A stretch of DNA of 64,000 nucleotides, from positions 44,523-108,522 of the forward strand of contig NZ_JAXHLU010000018.1 of NCBI RefSeq assembly GCF_034521915.1, given 5' to 3'. Position 1 is the stretch's first letter. Each line of letters begins with the position of its first letter. This stretch comes from Fodinibius sp034521915 (GTDB lineage Bacteria; Bacteroidota; Rhodothermia; Balneolales; Balneolaceae). The notes under the pieces are model-generated. The model did no database searches. It saw only the letters and a list, made by a program, of their open reading frames with translations, and was not told where the DNA came from. The position numbers were made by a program, and so were the translations under genes. Positions 33,054 to 41,414 of this stretch are shown here, in pieces.

Positions 33054-33111
33054 TTAAAGAAATCGATTTCCCGGTTCCAACATGTTGGACGGCAAAGACC
33101 ACTTGAGATCT

Positions 33112-33936
33112 TTATTCGGGATTCAGCTTGCCACCACAATACTTGCAATATTCTGCATCGGCATCATGCCCTTCTTTTGAACAGTAGGGACAGACCTCGG
33201 TCGTCTGTTTCCCCTGCTTAACGCGACTCAGTTCAGCAGTAAAAATTCCGGTGGGTACCGCAATAATGCCATATCCCATAATCATAATCATTGCTGAAAC
33301 CATCTGTCCCAAATTTGTCTGCGGAGAAATATCACCATAGCCTACTGTAGTTAACGTAACAATAGCCCAGTATATACCTTTGGGGATACTGGTAAATCCA
33401 TTTTCGGCACCTTCAATGACGTACATAAGCGAGCCGACAATTACGGTTATGGTCACGACGGTGTACATAAAAATTATAATTTTTTGGCGGGATGAGGCCA
33501 ATGCCTCTCGAAGCTGATCGGCCTGGATAATGTATTTAGTAAATTTGAGTACCCGAAAGATCCGTAAAATTCTGAGTATACGAATTACCAGAAAGAATTG
33601 GCTGCCGGGAATTAATAAAATAAAATAAGTAGGTAAAAAGGAGAGCAAGTCTACGATCCCGTAAAAACTAATAATATACCCCTTGGCCCTCTCTACCGTT
33701 ATTATTCGAAGTACATATTCGAAGGTAAATAGTATGGTGAAAAACCACTCGATACTGTAGAACCAGTGGCCGTAGGCTGCATGATAGCTTGAGACGCTGT
33801 CGAGCATTACCACCAATACGCTGATAACAATGCTGAGGATAAGAATTACGTCAAACGCTTTGCCGCTCGGGGTATCGGCCTCAAAAATGATTTTGTGCAG
33901 TCGGTGCTTTAAGCTCAATTGATTATTAGTCTCCAT
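33112..33936 (-). CDS. Voltage-gated potassium channel with C-terminal zinc ribbon
   Basis: 274 residues. Six membrane helices with an arginine-rich S4 ('RILRILRIFRVLKF', about 119-132), a re-entrant pore with the selectivity filter T-V-G-Y-G-D (197-202) and S6 ('MIMIMGYGIIAVPTGIFTAEL'). The C-terminus carries C249-x2-C252...C264-x2-C267, a zinc ribbon ending 'YCGGKL'. It should conduct K+ across the inner membrane in response to voltage; the zinc ribbon may sense metal or redox state or aid assembly. Confidence 0.93.
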   Translation of the reverse strand: METNNQLSLKHRLHKIIFEADTPSGKAFDVILILSIVISVLVVMLDSVSSYHAAYGHWFYSIEWFFTILFTFEYVLRIITVERAKGYIISFYGIVDLLSFLPTYFILLIPGSQFFLVIRILRILRIFRVLKFTKYIIQADQLREALASSRQKIIIFMYTVVTITVIVGSLMYVIEGAENGFTSIPKGIYWAIVTLTTVGYGDISPQTNLGQMVSAMIMIMGYGIIAVPTGIFTAELSRVKQGKQTTEVCPYCSKEGHDADAEYCKYCGGKLNPE

Positions 33937-34218
33937 AAGTAAAAAAAATTAACATAACATGAGCTAATGTTACGATTTAAAATAGTAATTACCAGCAAAG
34001 AACTTGTAGTTTATAATGCATGACATGGAGGACTAAGCAAAAAAGCATTTGTTAAGGATAAGACAGCCGTAAACGGCTACTGCGAACATAAACGGGTCTA
34101 AATTTTAATTACCCTCAATTTTCCAAGCAAATTCTGTAAATTAAATAAGTTGCAGCTATCACACTCGTGGTAGTAACAACTTGCTCCGCTTCAGGCTATC
34201 TGGGCCCCACAGCGGGGG

Positions 34219-34284
34219 ATGAATTGGGAACTAACTGTAATTGTGATCATTACTGTTATTATTGGATTACAACTGGAAGAGTGA
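34219..34284 (+). CDS. Candidate 21-residue membrane peptide
   Basis: ATG directly after a GGGGG run, reading M-N-W-E-L-T-V-I-V-I-I-T-V-I-I-G-L-Q-L-E-E. The hydrophobic core is long enough to span or dip into the membrane and is closed by acidic residues. Chance open frames of this size are frequent, so this is only a candidate; it could also be the start of a deleted membrane gene. Confidence 0.2.
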   Translation: MNWELTVIVIITVIIGLQLEE

Positions 34285-34333
34285 TATATGACCTAAAAAG
34301 CTAAATCTCAATAGGTGAAAGTAGTTTATGTCA

Positions 34334-34373
34334 TTTAGCACCCTTTATATTATGACAAATAAAGGGTGCTAAA
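34334..34373. repeat. Perfect 15-bp inverted repeat, 10-nt loop
   Basis: TTTAGCACCCTTTAT, loop ATTATGACAA, ATAAAGGGTGCTAAA. No T-run follows on either strand, so it is not an obvious terminator; it may be an operator or the relic of a small mobile element. It lies about 100 bp beyond the stop of the minus-strand amphi-Trp gene. Confidence 0.6.
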
Positions 34374-34472
34374 ATGTATTTAAGAAAGAATATTTTACAG
34401 ACGTATTTTAAACGTAAAGACCACAAAAATGGGTCTAAAAATAGAGGCTTGGTGGTAGGAATTAGTGCCGTC

Positions 34473-34709
34473 CTATTTTTCCTCGACCCATTTTAGCTCA
34501 AACTCAGCATTAGTCGAGATGATGTCCTCTTTGTGCTTTTCATCAACATCAATATCAAGAGTAAGGGTTTCCGGCAATTTAATACTGGTACCATCACCGA
34601 ACGTAATATGTCCGTTTCTCAGATCAGAAGCCAGTTTTTCAAAATAATCGGCAATCTGTTCGAGGCTTTGTTCTTCTTCCAGGCGATAGATATCTTTTTT
34701 GTCAGACAT
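34473..34709 (-). CDS. Amphi-Trp domain protein
   Basis: 78 residues. The amphi-Trp domain is clear: 'SLEQIADYFEKLASDLRNGHITFGDG..IKLPETLTLDIDVDEKHKEDIISTNAEFELKWVEE', ending with the conserved 'E.EL.W' strand that names the family. Function unknown; it is usually found as a small cytoplasmic protein in bacteria and haloarchaea. Stand-alone. Confidence 0.88.
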   Translation of the reverse strand: MSDKKDIYRLEEEQSLEQIADYFEKLASDLRNGHITFGDGTSIKLPETLTLDIDVDEKHKEDIISTNAEFELKWVEEK

Positions 34710-34873
34710 GATTCAGTGATTTTATTGTTAGTACGTTATTCAGGCAGAATACAGATCGGCGAAATGACCTATTTCTGCTTATACTGTTGTATAATGAAAA
34801 CACTCTTCTATTACCCTTAGTTCATCACTGCTGAGAACTTATTCGCCGGTTGAACTGCAATTTATGATCTGTA

Positions 34874-35341
34874 TTACTTATTGTCTAATTCTTTAATAAA
34901 CTCACGGGCCCGGTCACCTCTCAAATATTCAGCCAATCCAAGCAGCCCTTCATTTAAATATTTTGCATCAAAACCTTTGCTTTTCAAATACATCATAGCA
35001 ATGATAGCCCGATCTCTATGCGGACATGCCGCCACGATGGTTTTACTTTTGTCTAATTCCTCAATACGACCGGGAATTTTCGGCAATGGCATCGCCATGG
35101 CATAAGGCATCGCCCATGACTGTTGCTCCTCTTCAAACCGGATATCAAGAAGAATGGCGTCGCCGGATATAAGTAAGTTCACAATTTCTTCACTACTTAC
35201 CTTCATCTCTTTTCTGGCCTCATAATCAAAAGAGGTAATGTAGTTGTCCAGTGTGGATTGAGCTGAAAGAGGTGTTGTTGATATACCCATAATGAAGGTG
35301 ACTATAGTTAAATTAAGGATTAGCTTTGTAAGCTTTTTCAT
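34874..35341 (-). CDS. Periplasmic rhodanese-like sulfurtransferase
   Basis: 155 residues. Signal peptide (1-27, ending L-S-A-Q) and one rhodanese domain with 'VNLLISGDAILLDIRFEEEQQSW' and the active-site loop Cys106 in 'AACPHRDRAIIAMMYLKSKGF'. The acidic-Cys loop 'ACPHRDR' is typical of exported single-domain rhodaneses in Bacteroidota. It could transfer sulfane sulfur, which would fit the SQR-like flavoprotein 1.3 kb away, but a cooperative role is inferred. Confidence 0.88.
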   Translation of the reverse strand: MKKLTKLILNLTIVTFIMGISTTPLSAQSTLDNYITSFDYEARKEMKVSSEEIVNLLISGDAILLDIRFEEEQQSWAMPYAMAMPLPKIPGRIEELDKSKTIVAACPHRDRAIIAMMYLKSKGFDAKYLNEGLLGLAEYLRGDRAREFIKELDNK

Positions 35342-35546
35342 GGTAGAGATTTTGTTAAATAGTGAATTTAAGGGATTACGAATTAATGGTATTATTCCAA
35401 ATTAACAATTCTTGATGAAGAGATGATGGATCTTTATGAAAAAAGAATTACATGGTTTAGATTCTAAAATAAACAACGAAGCATTTGGATAGGTATTTAA
35501 AAAAACTGGTACCAGTCTCTTTATATTATTACAATAATTTACTGTT

Positions 35547-36296
35547 ATGGAAATACTTTCGTTACCAATTACAAAAGTCTTTTTATATGCTCTTTTAACC
35601 GCGGTAACAACTGGTTTGGGAGCTGTGCCTTTTTTCTTTATTAAAAATATTTCACCCTCGCTTTTAGGCAGGTCAAACGCCGCAGCTGCCGGACTAATGC
35701 TTGCTGCAAGTTTTAGTCTGATCAGAGAAGGGTATAATGCCAGTGAATGGATGACTATTGGTGGTATGCTTGCCGGTTTAATACTTGTAGCGGTATCACA
35801 AAAATGGATGGAAAGTCGCGGTGATACTGATGTAAAAGATTTGATTAGCGGAAGTCGGAAACAAATGCTTATGTTTCTTGGAATTATGACGGTTCATTCC
35901 TTTGCAGAGGGGATTAGTGTCGGGGTTTCTTTCGCCAGCACCCTGGAATTTGGTGTATTCATAGCCATTGCCATTGCCGTCCATAACATTCCCGAAGGAC
36001 TTGCCATCAGTTTGGTAATGGTTCCACAGGGCACCTCTCCACTTAAGGCAGTTTGGTGGAGTATTTTTTCGAGTTTACCCCAACCGTTGATGGCTATACC
36101 TGCCTTTCTTTTTGTTGAAACCTTTAAACAATATCTTCCACTCGGTCTCGGTTTAGCCGCCGGTGCCATGATCTGGATGGTATTTGCCGATTTAGTACCG
36201 GAAGCTCTTGAACAATGTAAAGCTAAATCAGTAGGCGTTTGGGTTACCTTAGCTGTACTTGCTATGAGTGCTTTTCAGGTTATACTTGGTCATTGA
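35547..36296 (+). CDS. ZIP-family divalent metal transporter
   Basis: 249 residues, eight membrane helices. The ZIP metal-binding motifs are present: 'MTVHSFAEGISVGVSFA' (helix 4, H-S-x-x-E-G) and 'AIAVHNIPEGLAISLVM' (helix 5, H-N-x-P-E-G). The usual His-rich loop between helices 3 and 4 is absent. It should mediate influx of Zn2+, Fe2+ or Mn2+ at the inner membrane. Confidence 0.92.
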   Translation: MEILSLPITKVFLYALLTAVTTGLGAVPFFFIKNISPSLLGRSNAAAAGLMLAASFSLIREGYNASEWMTIGGMLAGLILVAVSQKWMESRGDTDVKDLISGSRKQMLMFLGIMTVHSFAEGISVGVSFASTLEFGVFIAIAIAVHNIPEGLAISLVMVPQGTSPLKAVWWSIFSSLPQPLMAIPAFLFVETFKQYLPLGLGLAAGAMIWMVFADLVPEALEQCKAKSVGVWVTLAVLAMSAFQVILGH

Positions 36297-36621
36297 TACC
36301 TACAATATCCACTGGGGTATAGTTTGGAGATATTAAAAAGAGGAAAAGCTAGTCGTATTCGAGGAATGGCACTATCAGTGTAAATATAAATTTGCGTGTC
36401 GTAAATTTATATGGTAAAGTAAGTTAGGTGGAAAGATAAATACTCCCACTTAAAATCTTGTTATTCATACTTTTGGTAATTCATTCAATCAAGTTTTACA
36501 TGGTGAAGTGTGCTAAAATATGGGCGAAGTTAAGCGAGCCCTATTAGCACTTCGATCCGTCGATGTAAATAAGGTTGCGATACCATTAATTGGGAAGCAG
36601 AGAAATAAAAAATAAAAGATT
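36297..36621. other. Intergenic region with interrupted inverted repeat at about 36505-36556
   Basis: No gene. Near the downstream flavoprotein, GAAGTGTGCTAA..ATAT-GGGC is complemented by GCCCTATTAGCACTTC with small bulges, giving an imperfect 16-bp hairpin about 70 bp before the start. It shares the GTGCTAAAAT string with the inverted repeat at 34334-34373. Role unknown; possibly an operator or leader structure. Confidence 0.4.
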
Positions 36622-37887
36622 ATGTCAAAACCACATATCGTTATCCTCGGGTGCAATTTTGCAGGACTTACAACCGCAAGATATATCCACGACGCGGTGA
36701 AAGATAAAGCAGAAATTACCATTATTGACCGTAAATCATTACTTACGTTTGTGCCGAATATTCCTATGCAGGTATTGGAAAACAAAAATCCTGGTATAGA
36801 TTTGAATTATCAATTCATGTCATTTTTGGAGGATGATGGAAGTACTTTTATTCAGGCTGAAGTAAAAGATATTGATCCTGAAATCGATACCGTATTTTAT
36901 AAACCTAATGAAAGACCCGGTCATCCGGTTCGTGAAATACAATACGATTATTTAATTGTAGCATTGGGTAACCGTTTGGCCTATGATGCCATTGATGGAT
37001 TTAGTGAACATGGCCATAGTGTTACAGATATTTACCTGGGTAATCGCTTAAGAAATTATTTACATAAAGAATATAAGGGTGGACCTATCGGCATCACTTC
37101 AGATCTGTTTCATCAGGGAAAGAGTGATAAGCTTCCCGAAGGATTGCCAGTAGCAGAAACCGCATGTGAAGGGCCACCTGTTGAATTAGCTTTCTCCATG
37201 GCCCATTGGTTAAAAGAAAATAAAAAAGGCGAAGAATCCACCATTTATTTATCAACTCCTGCTGAGGTTATTGCAGAAGATGCAGGTGAAACCATACTCG
37301 ATGAGTTACTGCCTATGATGGATAAACAGGGATATAATTACCAGGCAAATACTCGTGGGATAAAAAAGATTCATAAAGACGGAATTGAATTCAATGATGG
37401 ATCATCACAGGAAACTGAGGTAGCTATTATTTTTCCCGATTGGCAGGCCCATGATTTTCTGAAAGAGCTGCCATTCACAGATGATCAGGGTTTTGTCATT
37501 ACTGATCTGTATATGCGTAATCCGGATTATCAAAACATTTTTGCAGTAGGTGATGCTGCTTCAATTACTGTACCCAAAATTGGTTCGATAGGTCACATGG
37601 AAGCTGAAGTATTGACCAATACCTTATCGAAAGAGCTGGGTGTGGTTGAGGGTGAGATTGAACCGATGGAATTTGAACTATTATGTATGGGCGATATGGG
37701 TGGTATTAAGGGCTTTTATATGCGCACAGATGAATGGTGGGGAGGAAAAGAATCGCATTTGGAAATGGGCGTGACGCCTTATGCGCTTAAAATGGGCTTC
37801 AAAAAAATGTATTATACCTTAGGTGGTAAAGTTCCTCACTGGGGTGTTGGTTTAAGTAAAGTAATTGGTGATCATACCTTTTTGTAA
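36622..37887 (+). CDS. NAD(P)/FAD-dependent oxidoreductase, SQR/NDH-2-like
   Basis: 421 residues. The N-terminal dinucleotide loop reads 'IVILGCNFAGLTTARYI', a variant of G-x-G-x-x-G with C-N-F-A; 'YDYLIVALGNRLAYDAI' and 'NIFAVGDAASI' are the other two FAD-binding blocks. Cysteines at about 174 ('ETACEGPP') and 353 ('ELLCMGDMGGIKGFYM') sit where sulfide:quinone oxidoreductases place theirs, and the C-terminus has amphipathic stretches suited to membrane contact. It may oxidise sulfide or NADH with quinone; sequence alone does not decide. Confidence 0.82.
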   Translation: MSKPHIVILGCNFAGLTTARYIHDAVKDKAEITIIDRKSLLTFVPNIPMQVLENKNPGIDLNYQFMSFLEDDGSTFIQAEVKDIDPEIDTVFYKPNERPGHPVREIQYDYLIVALGNRLAYDAIDGFSEHGHSVTDIYLGNRLRNYLHKEYKGGPIGITSDLFHQGKSDKLPEGLPVAETACEGPPVELAFSMAHWLKENKKGEESTIYLSTPAEVIAEDAGETILDELLPMMDKQGYNYQANTRGIKKIHKDGIEFNDGSSQETEVAIIFPDWQAHDFLKELPFTDDQGFVITDLYMRNPDYQNIFAVGDAASITVPKIGSIGHMEAEVLTNTLSKELGVVEGEIEPMEFELLCMGDMGGIKGFYMRTDEWWGGKESHLEMGVTPYALKMGFKKMYYTLGGKVPHWGVGLSKVIGDHTFL

Positions 37888-37932
37888 AATTGAAACAACT
37901 GGCAGTTAATTCCAACAGATTTTCAAAAAAAT

Positions 37933-37969
37933 AAAACCACACACACTTTACAACGTGTCCGTGGTTTTT
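37933..37969 (+). terminator. Intrinsic terminator after the flavoprotein gene
   Basis: AAAACCAC...GTGGTTTT with inner ACAC/GTGT pairing, followed by a T-run. It is placed 46 nt after the stop of the SQR-like gene and before the convergent ferritin gene, whose transcript it may also end. Confidence 0.7.
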
Positions 37970-38001
37970 GAGCTTATGTAATGTGAGATGATTAATTTTG
38001 T

Positions 38002-38530
38002 TCAGGTCTGACCACCTTCATTGCCGGCATTGTTTTGAGCTGCCTGACGTTGTCCCATCTCCTTATCCAGCATAAACAATCCGGTATGATCATCTCCAAC
38101 CATTTCAAGCTGCTGTCTGATTCGATCCGTGTTTTCTTCTTCCTCTACTTGTTCATCGATAAACCAGTGCAGTAAAGTTTGAAATGGATTGTCCTTTTCT
38201 TCCTGAGCCAATTCGTAGAGGTTCGTTAATTCTGCCCGTTATATACTGCTCGTGTTCAAGTGCTTGTTCAAAAGCATGTTTCGGACTTTTTATATCCAGT
38301 TTAGGTGGATCTATATTGAGTAGTTCTACATGGCCGCCTCGGCGTAGTACATGATCGTAAAAGTACATGGCGTGCTGAATCTCTTCCTCCCACTGAACTT
38401 TCATCCAGTTTGCAAAACCATCTAAATTATTTTCTTCAAAATATGCCGACATTCCTAAGTAGATGTATGCAGATTGGAGTTCTGCTTGTATTTGTTCATT
38501 TATTGCTTTTTGGACTTTTTCTTTAATCAT
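38002..38530 (-). pseudogene. ftnA: Ferritin gene interrupted by a one-base insertion
   Basis: Two overlapping frames together encode one ferritin: the first ('VQKAINEQIQAELQSAYIYLGMSAYFEENNLDGFANWM', with ferroxidase-centre Glu and 'EEEIQHAMYFYDHV'), the second ('AQEEKDNPFQTLLHWFIDEQVEEEENTDRIRQQLEMVG'), each with expected metal-site residues. The break is at 38220-38221: the minus strand reads GAACCTCTACGAATTG where GAACTCTACGAATTG would keep the frame (N-E-L-Y-E-L). Removal of one C restores a normal ~175-residue protein. Start is taken at M-I-K-E-K, 15 codons inside the longer frame. Could be a real lesion or a sequencing error. Confidence 0.85.
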
Positions 38531-38648
38531 AATAAAATCTGTGTTTAAATTTTTCTTATAAATTTCACATGACAATCCTTTGCTGTTAAGCCTGCTAATT
38601 CACATGATGTAGCAGTTTTATTTGCCAGTGCGTTGATTTATAAAATAT

Positions 38649-38689
38649 AGAAAAATGCCAAACTGCGGATGGCAATCCGGCATTTTTCT
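38649..38689 (-). terminator. Intrinsic terminator after the peroxiredoxin gene
   Basis: AGAAAAATGCC pairs with GGCATTTTTCT over a 19-nt centre, with T-rich flanks on both sides. It lies between the peroxiredoxin stop and the ferritin start, so it separates the two minus-strand genes. Confidence 0.75.
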
Positions 38690-38704
38690 TTTTGGGGTAT
38701 TCCT

Positions 38705-39355
38705 TTACTTCATCTCCTTGTGGCAAAACCACCAGTCGTAGCAATCTTTTTTCCCCCGACGTTCTGCAGCTTCTTTTTCCGTTGCTGCAGGTGGTATGAT
38801 CACGCGATCTTTTATGAGTTCGTTATTAGGCCAGTTTTCAGGCAGTGCAACGTTTTCTTTCTCATGCATCTGTAATGCCTTGAGTGCACGCAGCACTTCA
38901 TCCACCTGTCGTCCAATTTCTTGTGGATAGTAGATAGAGAGCCTGATGCGTCCTTCCGGATCAATAATAAAAACCGCTCGAACAGTATTTGTACCTTTCT
39001 CAGGAGCAATCATTCCAAAACGCTTGGCAACTCGCCCCATCTCATCCCCTATAATGGGAAATGGGATCTCAACTTCGAGATTTTCTTTAATCCACTCCGT
39101 CCATTTAATGTGAGAGAATACCTGATCTACGGAAAGTCCTATTAGCTCTGTGTTCAGCTCTTTAAATTGTTCTGCTCTGTTTGCAAAAGCGACAAATTCA
39201 GTAGTACATACCGGGGTAAAGTCACCGGGATGGCTGAAAAGTACCCACCATTTTCCCTTATAGTCATCGGGTAATTTTTTCGGTCCGTGCGTCGTGCTTA
39301 CTTCCATTTCAGGAAACATATCGCCTAATAATGGCATTCCTTTTTGTTCTTCCAT
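38705..39355 (-). CDS. Prx6-type peroxiredoxin with archaeal-style C-terminal cysteine pair
   Basis: 216 residues. The peroxidatic Cys50 is in 'SHPGDFTPVCTTEF' (P-x-x-x-T-x-x-C) with the supporting Arg in 'TVRAVFIIDPEGRIRLS'. The C-terminal domain ('EVLRALKALQMHEK...PENWPNNELI..RVIIPPA') and a final pair Cys205-x5-Cys211 in 'KDCYDWWFCHKEMK' match archaeal thioredoxin peroxidases (A. pernix type), where these cysteines resolve the oxidised enzyme. It detoxifies H2O2 and organic peroxides in the cytoplasm. Confidence 0.92.
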   Translation of the reverse strand: MEEQKGMPLLGDMFPEMEVSTTHGPKKLPDDYKGKWWVLFSHPGDFTPVCTTEFVAFANRAEQFKELNTELIGLSVDQVFSHIKWTEWIKENLEVEIPFPIIGDEMGRVAKRFGMIAPEKGTNTVRAVFIIDPEGRIRLSIYYPQEIGRQVDEVLRALKALQMHEKENVALPENWPNNELIKDRVIIPPAATEKEAAERRGKKDCYDWWFCHKEMK

Positions 39356-39792
39356 TGTATTTAATATTTATTAACTGATTATTAAGAGGCCTTTGCAAAA
39401 CTGCTCTTTTGTTTCACTTCTGTTTTTCAAAGCTCTAATTATGATAACCATATCTTAAATACTATAATTCCACGTTAAGCCTGCTCTGAAAGGATCAAAA
39501 GGATTTGTTTTATAACCAAGTTTTTGGTTGAATGCCAGTCTCACTTTGATTATCAGCAAAATGGATTTAATAATATTATGTTGTAGCGTTCATAATTTAT
39601 TTGTAAATAAATTATGATTAAACGGATAAACATCACTCCTTTATACTTGAAAAAACAATAAAGGGGATATATGGAGTCATCCATTAAAAAAGGGTGTATT
39701 TTTCTAATATTCTTGAATAATCGGTTTTTTACAGGTTAAAAAGTATTGTTAAACAAGGTTCTTTTATAGATATGAGTCAAAATGGGATATAA
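39356..39792. other. 437-bp intergenic region with AT-rich palindrome
   Basis: No gene recognised. A 13-bp perfect inverted repeat with a 2-nt centre, TCATAATTTATTT-GT-AAATAAATTATGA, lies at 39590-39617. The rest is AT-rich. It lies between the divergent peroxiredoxin promoter and the serine hydrolase relic, so promoter or operator function is possible. Confidence 0.45.
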
Positions 39793-40622
39793 ATTATCGG
39801 TCACGGTGGCGATACGTTTTGGTTTCATTCCTCGATGGCGCTGTTTCCGGAGCACGATCTCGGTTTTTTTATCTCCTTTAACAGAGCCGGGAGGAGCTCG
39901 GTCGTTTTGCGGGAAATTACCGTGCAAATCGCTACCCGCATGAGCGGTTTACCTACATAATGGCCCTATTGGGATCTAGCTCCGTAGATGTAACCGAGGA
40001 AGACACCTTAAAGACAATGAATGATGGCAAAGCGAATTTCTGGTTTCCCGTAGATTCCCTCACGTTCAGAAATACTGAAAGTTCTGATGTACTTGCCTTT
40101 GAAGAAAATGATTCCGGAGAAATCACACATATGTTCCGTGACGATCTGCCGATTATGGCATTTGAGAAAGTGCCTTTTATTTCGAGTCAGAAATTACATT
40201 TTACGCTTTTCGGTTTTGCGGGCGCTGCTTTTTTGCTGACGCTTATCTACTGGCCGCTGGCGTATGGAGTTCGCAGAAAATATGAGCCGGCAAAAGCCGC
40301 AAATGCGCCAATAAGTTTTGAAAAGAAGGCAACAGCTTGGAGCAACGCTTTCATTGTTTTGGTATTTTTTGCTTGGGTTGGCATTCTGTTAAGTAGCGGT
40401 AATTTGGATGCTATCGTTTATGGCTTATCCACCTCACTTAAGGTGGCATTTGCTCTACCGCTCTTTTCGTTGGTTTTGACCGTTGCTATGGGTTACTACA
40501 CCTATAAGATTTGGCAAAAAAGCGAGAGTGGCGTTTGGAGCCGCCTGTGGTACAGCTTATTATTTTTGCTTTCGGTGACGATGATTTGGCAGCTCAACTA
40601 CTGGAATTTGCTGGGATTCTAG
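39793..40622 (+). pseudogene. Serine hydrolase (beta-lactamase family) pseudogene
   Basis: At 39793-39957 one frame reads 'IIGHGGDTFWFHSSMALFPEHDLGFFISFN', the conserved H-G-G-D-T block of class C beta-lactamase/PBP4*-type hydrolases. The continuation switches frame near 39890 into 'ELGRFAGNYRANRYPHERF' and then a 220-codon open frame (from 39960) with three membrane helices at its end, the normal C-terminal anchor of this subfamily. The catalytic S-x-x-K and Y-x-N parts are missing, and roughly 100 codons appear deleted at the frame switch. Therefore the long 3' frame is a tail of a broken gene, not an independent protein. Confidence 0.7.
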
Positions 40623-40628
40623 TTTTGA

Positions 40629-41390
40629 TTAAAGCCAATTTAATATGTCATTTTTAGGTTGCTCGATCTCGACATAGCTTTCAAATATTTCGCTGAGAGT
40701 TGCATCTTTTTGCAATTCTTTACGCGTTTCAGAATCGAGATAGGCAATAATTTTTTGATTGTGGAGGATGGCAATATCATCACATAGGTTTTCTACAATC
40801 TCTAAGATATGACTGGTGATGATAATGGTAACTCCCTTTTGTTGCAGGTGGTTGAGGATGGTTTTCATTCGGCCAATTGAAATAACATCGATACTTTCAA
40901 AAGGTTCATCTAAAAACAGGACTTTAGGATCACTTATGATAGCTGCACAGAAGGATAGTTTTTTGCGGCTACCAGCGGATAGCTTGTTAATTTTGGCATG
41001 CTCAAATTCAGTAAGTCCTAAGTATTCCAGCAGAGAATCCATTTTTTGCTGCCGTGTTTTGGGATCAACCTCATAGATATCACAAATGTAGTGCAGGAAA
41101 TCGTGGCTGGTGAAGTGCTCGAAAAGCAGGGGCGGCTGAAGTACCGAGGCCACTTCTTGTTTAATCAGGAGCTCATTTTGCTCGTTAAGCTCGTGTCCGT
41201 TGATGATGATTTCCCCTTCATCATAATCGAGCAGACCCGTTAATATGCCAATTAGTGTACTTTTGCCGGCACCATTGGGACCGATGAGCCCGAAAATATT
41301 TCCTTCCGGAACTGAAAGTTCAAAATCGGCAAGTACAAAGGTACTACCATATGATTTTTGAAGGCCGGAAATTTTTATCGCTTGATCCAT
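40629..41390 (-). CDS. ABC transporter ATP-binding protein
   Basis: 253 residues. Walker A 'GLIGPNGAGKST' (37-45), Q-loop in 'EVASVLQPP', signature 'LSAGSRKKLSFCAAI' (a slightly altered L-S-G-G-Q), Walker B 'KVLFLDEPFESIDV' and H-loop in 'ITSHI'. It follows the large membrane gene upstream by 24 nt on the same strand. Together they form a two-component exporter of the ABC-2 kind with the permease. Substrate unknown. Confidence 0.93.
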   Translation of the reverse strand: MDQAIKISGLQKSYGSTFVLADFELSVPEGNIFGLIGPNGAGKSTLIGILTGLLDYDEGEIIINGHELNEQNELLIKQEVASVLQPPLLFEHFTSHDFLHYICDIYEVDPKTRQQKMDSLLEYLGLTEFEHAKINKLSAGSRKKLSFCAAIISDPKVLFLDEPFESIDVISIGRMKTILNHLQQKGVTIIITSHILEIVENLCDDIAILHNQKIIAYLDSETRKELQKDATLSEIFESYVEIEQPKNDILNWL

Positions 41391-41414
41391 AGTTGCAACA
41401 GTAGAGTGTTAAAC

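Larger units (their letters stand above)
33937..34472. other. 536-bp intergenic region with a perfect inverted repeat
   Basis: No substantial gene. It contains the inverted repeat at 34334-34373 and a 21-codon frame at 34219-34284, both listed separately. The remainder is AT-rich with no recognised structure. Confidence 0.4.
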
